Shown here: piece after piece, positions 13,816-22,300 of the stretch
Layout: each line of letters begins with the position of its first letter
How positions within the stretch are numbered: the stretch's first letter is position 1
Assembly: GCA_964648365.1 (NCBI GenBank)
Contig: CAZYLK010000083.1
Location: forward strand, 1 to 24,967
Length of the DNA stretch: 24,967 nucleotides
Origin: SURF-32 sp964648365
GTDB lineage: Bacteria > Planctomycetota > Phycisphaerae > UBA1845
Reading direction: 5' to 3'
Translations under genes and position numbers: made by a program
The notes under the pieces: generated by a model
Databases searched by the model: none
The model's input: the letters and a program-made list of their open reading frames with translations, nothing else
Told to the model about the DNA's origin: nothing

Positions 13816-14010
13816 TCACGCCTGCGTCTGATCGTCCTCAGGCGGCGGCGGTTCCTCCGCCTGACGCCTGCGCCGCCGGACCGACTCGCGCAACAGGAAC
13901 TCGATCTGGGCGTTCACGCTGCGCAGGTCGTCGTCGGCCCATCGCTTGATGTCGGCCCACAAGCTCTCGGGCAGACGGATCAGGATGGACTTCTTGTCAG
14001 CCACGCTCAT
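13816..14010 (-). CDS. Arc-type ribbon-helix-helix DNA-binding protein
   Basis: The 64-residue product reads as an RHH: beta strand KSILIRLP (7-14), helix 1 ESLWADIKRWADDD (15-28), the turn LRSVNAQ (29-35) and helix 2 IEFLLRESVRRR (36-47), followed by an acidic Pro/Glu tail. The strand and SVNAQIEFLLR helix match the small Arc-like proteins that often accompany SPFH/Band 7 genes. It should act as a dimeric repressor, possibly of its own operon. GGAGAGG lies about five bases before the ATG. The left arm of the 129-bp inverted-repeat element begins only 13 bases upstream, so the element separates it from the SPFH gene (stop 14157) on the same strand. No toxin gene is next to it. Confidence 0.88.
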   Translation of the reverse strand: MSVADKKSILIRLPESLWADIKRWADDDLRSVNAQIEFLLRESVRRRRRQAEEPPPPEDDQTQA

Positions 14011-14022
14011 GCCTCTCCGTCG

Positions 14023-14151
14023 AAAAAGGTGTCAGGATGATTTTTGGAGGCCGATAGAGCCGCTTCCCTCGCTGAAGAGAACTCACTGCGACACGTCCTC
14101 ACACGCCTGACACCTTCTCCGAGCCTCCAAAAATCATCCTGACACCTTTTT
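14023..14151. mobile_element. 129-bp element with 29-bp perfect inverted ends (MITE/REPIN-like)
   Basis: The left arm (14023-14051) and right arm (14123-14151) are perfect inverted repeats of 29 bases, containing AAAAAGGTGTCAGGATGA and then TTTTTGGAGGC. They enclose 71 bases with no open frame. The centre holds a further CCTGACACCTT copy (about 14106-14116). The right arm starts five bases after the SPFH stop and the left arm ends 13 bases before the RHH start, so the element fills the intergenic space. GGTGTCAGGA...TTTTT ends resemble sequences I associate with REP/Y1-transposase-type elements, but no transposase is present and no target duplication is clear. Transcribed, it would form a very stable hairpin inside the operon. 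Confidence 0.75.
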
Positions 14152-14156
14152 TGCCC

Positions 14157-15032
14157 CTAGCCGTACAGGGATCCCGTGTTGATCACCGGGCTGGCCTCGC
14201 GCTCACCGCAGAGCACCACCAGGAGATTGCTGACCATCGACGCGCGTCGCTCGTCGTCGAGCTTGATCGTGTCGTGCTCGTCGAGTTGCGTCAGCGCCAG
14301 TTCCACCATGCCCACGGCGCCTTCGACGATCCGCTTGCGGGCGGCCACGATCGCTTCGGCCTGCTGACGCCGCAGCATGGCGCCGGCGATTTCCGGGGCG
14401 AAGGCCAGGTGCGTCAGCCGGGCTTCATCCACGGTTACGCCGGCGCGGATCAACCGGTCCGCCAGCTCCGTCTGCAAGTCCTTCGACACTTCGTCGGTAC
14501 TGCCGCGCAGCGACAGCTCGTCGTCTTCACCGGTGTCATAGGGATAACGGCTCGCCAGGTGTCGCAGCGCCGACTCGCTCTGCACTTCGACGTACTCCTT
14601 GTAGTCCTCCACGTCGAACACCGCCTGGGCCGTGTTCTCGACCCGCCAGACGACCACGGCCGCGATCTCGACCGGGTTGCCGCGCAGGTCGTTGACCTTG
14701 AGCCGCTCGCCATTGAGGTTGTGCGCCCGCAGCGACACTTTGTGCTTGGCGATCAGCGGATTGGCCCAGCGGAAGCCGGACTCCCGACTGGTGCCGCGAT
14801 ACGCCCCGAACAGGATCAGCACCGCCGACATGTTCGGCTGCAACGTGAAAAAGCCCAGCATCAGAAAGAGCCACACCACGCCCGAAGCGATCCCGATCGC
14901 CAATCCCCAGCCCCAGACCGGCGCGCGGGTGGCGCTCCAGATGATCAATCCGATCCACCCCGCCAGCGCCACCAGCAGCGCTCCCAGCATTGGCCAACCG
15001 TTCCACGTCGTAAGGGTCCGTTCCTGCGTCAT
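14157..15032 (-). CDS. SPFH/Band 7 domain membrane protein
   Basis: The 291-residue product has two N-terminal helices (about 15-34 and 43-62). The SPFH domain follows: FFTLQPNMSAVLILFGAYRGT (61-81), GFRWANPL (86-93), NDLRGNPVEIAAVVVWRVEN (114-133), and a helical part with LIRAGVTVDEARLTHLAFAPEIAGAML (194-220) and RRQQAEAIVAARKRIVEGAV (221-240). SPFH proteins oligomerise on the inner face of membranes and organise microdomains or regulate proteases. There is a perfect GGAGGT eight bases before the ATG and a promoter at 15076-15104. The RHH gene follows; this SPFH plus Arc-like pair is, to my knowledge, a recurring neighbourhood in bacteria, so the two probably share regulation. Confidence 0.93.
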   Translation of the reverse strand: MTQERTLTTWNGWPMLGALLVALAGWIGLIIWSATRAPVWGWGLAIGIASGVVWLFLMLGFFTLQPNMSAVLILFGAYRGTSRESGFRWANPLIAKHKVSLRAHNLNGERLKVNDLRGNPVEIAAVVVWRVENTAQAVFDVEDYKEYVEVQSESALRHLASRYPYDTGEDDELSLRGSTDEVSKDLQTELADRLIRAGVTVDEARLTHLAFAPEIAGAMLRRQQAEAIVAARKRIVEGAVGMVELALTQLDEHDTIKLDDERRASMVSNLLVVLCGEREASPVINTGSLYG

Positions 15033-15052
15033 CTCAAACCTCCGAAAAGTCG

Positions 15053-15066
15053 CTTGCTATTGCAAG
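15053..15066 (-). promoter_or_regulatory. Palindrome CTTGC-TATT-GCAAG in the SPFH leader
   Basis: CTTGC (15053-15057) and GCAAG (15062-15066) are perfect half-sites with a 4-base centre. It lies between the predicted transcription start and the GGAGGT site, so it could be an operator or a short RNA hairpin. Confidence 0.35.
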
Positions 15067-15075
15067 ACTATATTT

Positions 15076-15104
15076 AAGATATATCATATTGATATGTCGG
15101 TCAA
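15076..15104 (-). promoter_or_regulatory. Promoter of the SPFH-RHH unit with an operator-like dyad in the spacer
   Basis: On the minus strand TTGACC (15099-15104) is 17 bases from TATCTT (15076-15081). The spacer contains the dyad ATATCA-TAT-TGATAT (15081-15095), AT-rich and unlike the surrounding GC-rich DNA. A repressor there would block RNA polymerase directly. The RHH protein encoded in the same unit is the obvious candidate, by analogy with autoregulated RHH genes. Confidence 0.5.
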
Positions 15105-15350
15105 GCCGGCCGCGCGGCGGGGTGCGGATGATCGAACGTAAGCTAATGAAAATAATTGAGTTAAGAAGATTGTCGATTGTCGTCAGACCCGCGATCGGCG
15201 GCCCGCCCGAGAGACGCCGCGCCCCCCGGGAGCGGCTTCGTGGACGGGGGGTTGACCGGAGCGGGAACGAATCGAACGCTTTCGGAGACGGAGGTGAGCA
15301 CGCCCGGTTCAGGTCGGGCTGCCCACCATCGTGGCTTCGAGGGGAAAGAC
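15105..15350. other. Divergent intergenic region
   Basis: The space between the SPFH start and the PKD-like gene start is 318 bases, including the SPFH promoter. The 15138-15183 part is AT-rich (AAAATAATTGAGTTAAGAAG) and may hold a rightward promoter, but I cannot align a convincing -35/-10 pair. The rest is GC-rich, with no repeat or gene seen. Confidence 0.4.
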
Positions 15351-16133
15351 GTGATTCGACGATGCCGACACCATCGGCGCGGCCGCGCCGTGCCTGTGCT
15401 GCTGAGTATGGGACTGTGCTGCGGGAGCGGGTGCCAGTTCGATCCGGGCGCCGGCGCCCGGCAATCCGTCGATGGGCCGGTCGATACGGGCGCCGATCAG
15501 GTCGTGGCGTCGAATACGCGCGTGGCCCTGGTCGGCGTGATCGAGGACCGCAGCCTGCGCGGAGCCGCGCTCGACTATGAGTGGCGTCAGGTTGACGGCC
15601 CGGCGGTTGAGATCGCCGAGCCTCACGCCGCAATCACCTCGTTCGTCGCGCCGGAACCTGCCGAAACCGCAGAGACGCTGGTCTTCGAACTCGCCGTAAC
15701 CAGCGGCGATGAGCAATACGTGTCGACGCATCGGGTCACCGTGCTCGACGCGGATGAGGCGCTGCTTGATCCGATGGTGTTCGTGGACGGCGGCTCGGCC
15801 GACGACGAGGTTCCGGAGGATCCCGCTGATTCCGACGGCCCCGCGCGGGGAATCTGGCTGATCACGGACGGCGACGTGGCCGCGGCATTCGGCGAGACGG
15901 TGACGCTTTCGGCGGCGATCAAGCCGCTGACGCGCAAGGTGGACGCGATCAAGTGGCGGCAGATCGCCGGCAATCCGGTCGAACTGAGCGGGACCGACAC
16001 ACTCTCGGCTTCCTTCGTGGCGCCCGCCCGGACGACCAGCATCATCATCCGCCTGACCGTCGTTTCAGGCGAAGACGTGCGCTCGGCCGATCTCGCCGTG
16101 TACGTCACGCCCCGGGGCGCCGCGGGACGGTGA
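15351..16133 (+). CDS. Secreted protein with two PKD-like (K319L-type) beta-sandwich domains, possible lipoprotein
   Basis: The GTG at 15351, preceded by GAGGGG, gives 260 residues. A basic N-terminus (IRRCRHHRRGRA) leads into VPVLLSMGLCCGSGC; Cys28 could be lipidated, although GSGC is not an ideal lipobox. Two similar domains follow. In the first (about 50-133), YEWRQVDGPAVEI (76-88) is followed by ITSFVAPEPAETAETLVFELAV. In the second (about 170-252), IKWRQIAGNPVEL (200-212) is followed by SASFVAPARTTSIIIRLTV. W-x-Q-x-x-G-x-x-V-x-L then F-x-A-P is the mark of PKD/REJ-like sandwich domains found on cell surfaces. It precedes the giant secreted gene by 257 bases on the same strand and may belong to the same surface system. 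Confidence 0.82.
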   Translation: MIRRCRHHRRGRAVPVLLSMGLCCGSGCQFDPGAGARQSVDGPVDTGADQVVASNTRVALVGVIEDRSLRGAALDYEWRQVDGPAVEIAEPHAAITSFVAPEPAETAETLVFELAVTSGDEQYVSTHRVTVLDADEALLDPMVFVDGGSADDEVPEDPADSDGPARGIWLITDGDVAAAFGETVTLSAAIKPLTRKVDAIKWRQIAGNPVELSGTDTLSASFVAPARTTSIIIRLTVVSGEDVRSADLAVYVTPRGAAGR

Positions 16134-16390
16134 GGTTCGGTGCGGCACGCGGCATCGGCGCCGGTTTCAACCCGGCCCGTGGTGCATACCTCCCTCCGGC
16201 GACTTCCTGACGCCACAGCGACACAACGGCCCGAGGCGACCCGTGGGGGCAAAATCGTGGTCACGCGTCGAATCCCGAGCCGATAGTTTTGGTGGCGTGC
16301 GCCCGGCGCACGGTCGTTCGAGGGGAATTGTCGAGCCTGGGCCTCCCCGCCTGCGCCGCGCATATCTGGCCGAATCCGGAAACCAGTGGC

Positions 16391-19300
16391 ATGGAAGCCA
16401 ACGAGACATGCGACGGCGCCGTCTGCGAGGCGCGGGAAGAGACGGTTGCAACGACACGAGGACGCGACCCGCTTTGTGGATCGGCCGTTGCGCGCCGATG
16501 TGACACGCTGTCCTCGCCCTCAGGGTGGACGAATACAGCCCGCGTCGTCCTCGCGATTGCGTGGACTCTGATCGGCGTCCTGCCTCAGACCCTCCTGGCC
16601 GGCAGCGACGACGCGCTGTCCGCCGAACGCGACGGCGCGTCGTTCATCGTAGACATCGACTACACCTTCATCCCGGCCGCGGACGTGCAACCCGGCGGTC
16701 CCGACTACGACTATCGCGTCTCCATCCACGAGATCACCAATGGCCGGTTCATCGCGTTCCTCAATGATGCAATCAAGAACTTTGCCAACGAACGCGGGCA
16801 TTACGTCTACGTCGACATCGATAACGGGCACGTTCACATCAACAGCGCCCAGACCGGCCGCACGGGCGGCGCGAGCAACGCACAGAAGCTGTTTGACGCA
16901 TCCGTGAGCGGCGATCTGCGCTACGACCGGGTGAAGGGCGAGTACGTGCTCGTCAGCGAGGCCCGAGCGGAGCACCCCGTCGTCGGCGTCACGTGGTACG
17001 GAGCGCTGAAGTTCTGCAACTGGCTGACGCTCGATTGCGGACTGGGCGTCGAGAACCGGGCGTATGGCGAGGGAGTCGCCTCGGACCTGTCGGCGTGGCG
17101 GCCGGTGACGATCTCGGCGGGCGACTGGCTGACCCGCGGTTTGAACGAGGCGGAGCGGCAGCGGCTGGTCGATGATTATCGCGGGTTCAGGCTGCCGATG
17201 GACGGCGGCGCGGCGGGGGCGCACGCTTTCGGCGAATGGTACAAGGCAGCCGCGTGGGACGAGGCCGCCGCGCGCGACCATGATTACGGCTTCGGCCGCG
17301 ACCTAAACAACCCGCCTATCGCCGGCGCGGATGCCAACTACACCAACAGCGGCGATCCGTTCGAGAGTCTTACCGTGCGCACGTCGCCCGCGGGCTTCTA
17401 CGACGGCACGTTGTATAACCCGGGCGGCGGCGGACCGGTCGGCGACGGACGCGAGTTCCAGGCTGCGCTCGATGCGAACTACTACGGCCTGCGCGACGCG
17501 TCCGGCAACGTGTGGGAGTGGATGCAGGATCAGGCGACCAGCGTCCCCGGCGACCGGCGGTTCCGTGGCGGATCCTGGACCAACAACAGCTTTCTGATGC
17601 AGCTTACGCAGGCCGTCGCGACCGGCGCCGCGGGCGATGCCTCGGCGACGCGGGGGTTCCGCGTTGTACAAGCCGTGCCGGATGGCTTCACGATCTCGCC
17701 GAACGTCCAGCGGCGCATCGGTCCGTGGGGCGGACCCTACAACACGCCGGACGGCATTGCGTTCATCATCGAAAACGTCACCGGCCCGCGCGGGGTGCGC
17801 AACATGCGCTTCGAGGCTGAGAGCGATGCTGCCTGGCTCGACTTCGGCAAGAACCCGCCGACTGACTGGCGCGTCAACGCGGGCGAGACGCTCGTGATCC
17901 CCGCACGGCTGAACCTGCGCTGCGAGGATCAGGGCCTGCTGATCGGCGCGGAGAACGTCGCCACGGTTACGTTTCGACGACGTTCGGACGGATTGGAGAT
18001 CGAGCGCGAAGTTCGCTTGACCGTCACCGAGCCGATGGCCGTGACGCCGGCCACGCCGTTCGAGGCGACGATGAAGTTCGCGAGCCAGAGCAACCCGCCG
18101 CAACGCGAGTACAGCGTGAGCAACGCGTCCGATCTGGCCGTCGATTTCGACACCGACGTCGCGCCGCCCGGGCGGGACTCGAAGTGGCTGATCGTCGATC
18201 CGAAGCGCGGCGGCGTCGATCCGCAGGGCCGGACGTCGCTGTGGCTGGCGATCGACGGCCGGGAGAGCGCGAAACTCGCGGCCGGGCTGCATGAGGCGGT
18301 TGTTACGGTTGTTGATGATTGCACCGGCACGGCGTTCGAACGGGCGGCGTCGCTGACGGTGCTCGACGCCTTCAGCGTAGATCGGCCCGAGGGCGTGTCG
18401 CTTTCGGGCATCTATGGCGGGCCATTCGCGCCGCAGCAGGGGCAGAACCTGCGGATCAGCAGCCTGACGGACGTGGTGCTGCCGTGGCGCGTTGAAACGA
18501 CGCCGCAGCCGCCGCCTGCATGGCTGCGCATCGCGCCCGAGAGCGGCGACCTGCCGGCCATGGGTGCGGTGAACGTGTCGGTGTCGATCGACCCCGACGG
18601 CCCGACGCCGCCGCCGGGAACGACGAAGACGACGCTCGCGTTCCGCACCGATCCAGAGTTCGAGGTTACGCGTGTTGTCACCGTCGAGTCGCTCGACTTC
18701 GTCACGCCGGACGGCGACGTCGAAGCTGCCGGTCCGCAGGGAGGGCCGTTCGTGCCGGGCGAGTTTCGCTTCACGCTGCGCAACGCCGAGCCGTTCGCCG
18801 AAGTGATCATCACGCATGACGTGCGCTACGAGGGCGGCGCCAACTGGCTGACGGTGCTGCCGGAAAAGCCGGTTTTTCTCGACCGCAACAACCCGACCGC
18901 CGATGCAACCCTGACGATCAACGCTGCGGCCGACGCCCTGCCCGGCGGCACGCACGTCGCCACCGTAACCTTCTGCCGCCCGGACCTCGGCCCCTGCGAC
19001 GACGAGGGCATCGTCAGCCGGCGCGTGGTGACGTTGCAGGTGGGCGACACCGTGTCCATACCGATGGCGCGGGTGCCGGTCGAGCCGGTCGAGCCGAACG
19101 GGCCGCAGCATTTCTATCGCCTGGGCGTCACGGAAGTCACCAACCGCCAGTTCGTCCGATTCCTCAACGACGCCCTCGCCAACCCCGGCAACGAGCGCGG
19201 CGCCAACATGAACTTCGACCAGCAGACCGGCGTCGTCTATCTCGGCAACGCTCAGACAACGATGCTGTTCGATCCCCGCGTCGGCGGACGGGTGTCGCTG

Positions 19301-22300
19301 TCCAACGGGCGCTATGCCGCGGCCCGCGGCTACGAGGATCATCCGGTCGTCGGCGCAAGCTGGTATGGGGCGGCCAAGTACTGCAACTGGCTGACGATCA
19401 TTCAGCAGATGCCGCCGGAAGCGCGGGCCTACAGCGAAGGGCGACGGGTGCAGGACTGGGGGCCGCGGTTTGCCGGCGGTGACGTGGTGCGGACGCTGTC
19501 GGGATTCCGCCTGCCGATGGATGCGTCCGGGGGGGGGGCGTCGCTGTATGACGAATGGTACAAGGCCGCGGCGTGGGATGCGGACGCGCAGCAGCCGGTG
19601 CATCGCGTGTACGGCTTCGGCCGCGATGCGATTGACGCACAGGACGCCAACTACGCCGCCAGCGGCGATCCGTTCGACGACGGGCCGACGCCCGCCGGCT
19701 ACTACGACGGCACCAATCACGGCGGGCAGTTTCAGACGCGACGCGATGAGAACGCCTTCGGCCTGTTCGACCTGACCGGCAACGTCGCCGAGTGGACGCA
19801 CGATCTGTCGGGCGGCATGGCCGCGACGCGAGGCGGACACTACTTCAACACGCGGTCGTCCGCTGAACTGAAGGCGTCAGGCCGGCCTGTCATCGCCGCG
19901 GGCCAGACGCTTCCGTACGTCGGCTTCCGCGTGGCGCAGAGCTTCGTCCAGGTTCCGCAAATCCAGGTCACCGCGCCGAAGTCGATCCGCGTCAGCGGCT
20001 TCGCCGGGGGGGGGTTCGCGCCGGAGGCACTTCGTTTCAAGCTGCACAACGACGGCTCGGGCACGCTCGACGACCTGACGATCCGCGTCAGCCCGAGCGG
20101 ATTGAAGGCGCAGCCGCCGGCGCCGATGCAGGTGGCGCCCGGCGCGAAGGTCGATCTGTTCCTGGAAGCGTCGCCCGACGCCCAGTCGCTCAGCCCCGAC
20201 CGCCCGCCGTCGGACATGGTGGAAGTCTCGGCCGACGAGCGGCAGCCAGGCGGACCTTCGCACACGTTCTGGATCATGAAGCGCGAAGTCAACAACGCCG
20301 ACTACGTCCGCTTCCTCAACGACGCCATCGTCCATCTGGATGACGGTCGGGGCGCATTCCTTTACTTCGACAGCGACAACGGCCGCGTCTACGTCAACGA
20401 CGAAGAACCTGGCGAGGTCGGGCCGACGGAGGACGCGCCGGAGAACCCGACGATCCTGTTCGACCCTGCCGGGGGGGGGCAAGTCAGCTTCAACGCGCAG
20501 ACGCTGCGGTACGCGGTCGCGTCCGGAAAGGATGCCATGCCGGTCGTCGGCGCAAGCTGGTATGGGGCGGTCAAGTATTGCAACTGGCGGACGCTGTTTG
20601 ACGGATTGCCGCCTGCGATGCGGGCATACGTTGAGGGGGCGTCGGCGAAAGACTGGCGGCCGGTCACGATCGACAAGCGGGAGTGGCGCGACCGCGACCT
20701 GGGCGACGACGAGCGGCAGGCGCTGATCGACAACGTCGCCGGATACCGGCTGCCGATGGACGGCGGGGCGCTCGGCGAGAACCCATCTACGTTCAACGAA
20801 TGGTACAAGGCGGCCGCGTGGGACGACGCCGATGCCACCGACCGCACGTACGGCTTTGGCCGCGACGCCCTGACCGGCGCGGACGCCAACTTCGCCGACA
20901 GCGGCGACCCGTTCGAAAGCGTTGCGCCGCAGGTAACGCCGGTCGGTTTCTACGACGGCCGGCTCTACAATCCGGGGGGGGGCGGCCCGACGGGCAACGG
21001 ACGCGAGTTCCAATCCGCCGCAGGCGCGACGCGCCGCGGCCTGCTCGATCTGACCGGCAACGTCGCCGAGTGGGTGCAGGATACGTTCAATGACGGCGGC
21101 GGCGCTCGCAGCATCCGCGGCGGAAGCTGGAAGGACGCATCGGATGCAAGCGCACTTGAGAACGCGACGCGAACCAGCCGAGACGCCGACGCTCCGTCGA
21201 ACGACATCGGCTTCCGCGTCGTGCGCCGCCCCGGCCGGGTGATGACCATCACGGTCGAAAACGGCGTCACGCTTGAAGAGACGGTCGCGTACGCCATCCT
21301 GGAAGTGCGCGAGCCGTTCGACGTGACGCCCACGTCGGACCTGGCGCTCGAAGACCCGGTCATGTATGGAACGCCGCTGGAGCAGACGCTCGGCCGGTAC
21401 ACCATCGAAAACCGCTCGGCGACGGCGATGAACTGGACGGTCCGCGCGAACGTCGCGTGGGTGGACGTCTTCAAACGCGGCACGCAAGAAACCAGCGGCT
21501 CGATCGAGCCGGGCAAGCAGGGGAAACTCGCGTTCGATGTCTCGCTGGGCGCCGAGGTGAACAAGCTGACCGCGGGCGACCACGAGGCGACGGTCACCTT
21601 GCGAAATGACACGACCGGCAGCGAACTCCAGCGCAGCGTGCGCTTGACGATTCTGGCCGCGGCGGAAGTGACGCCGGACGAGCCGGCCGCGTTTTCGGCG
21701 ATGTGGGGCGAGCCGGTCGAAGGCGAAACGGTCTACACACTGCGGCGCGTGCAGGATCTGGAGACGCTGAAGCTGGATTATCTGGTTCGCGTAACCGGCG
21801 CCGACTGGCTCGACGTCGAATCGACGCATCCGTTGGCCGCGCGGCTGAACGTCGGCGACGCTCGCGCGTTCACATTCAAGCTCAACGAGCGGGCCGGCGA
21901 CCTCGGCATCGGCAAACACACGGCCGCGGCGGAGTTCGTGACCACCGACGCGGGCAATCGCGTACAGCACACCATCAAACGAAACATCGAGCTGACGCTC
22001 GAAGACCCCGTGCTCATCACGCCCACGGAACCGTGGCAGCCGGTGCTCGCCGATCCGCTGCCGTCACGGAAATACACGCTGACGAATCGATTCGCATCCG
22101 CGCCGGTAGACGTGACCATCAGTGTAGACGCGGCGTGGATATCGCTCGACGCAAGCGAGGTCAATCTGCCGGAAAACGGCGGCGCCGCGGCGGTCACGGC
22201 GGCGCTCAACGAGGCGGCCAAACAGCTCGGCAACGGCCGGCACGAGGCCGTCATCAAGTTCGAGCACAGCCTCTCCGGAGCGCTGACCACGCAGGAGCGC

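Noticed and set aside
13816..14010. Antitoxin of a toxin-antitoxin pair
   Set aside because: The RHH fold fits, but the neighbour is an SPFH membrane protein and no toxin-like gene lies within reach.
17530..17680. Diversity-generating retroelement variable region at the RGGSW...GFR end of the SUMF1 domains
   Set aside because: The position fits known variable proteins, but no reverse transcriptase, template repeat or accessory gene is in the window, and the region is not the C-terminus of the protein.
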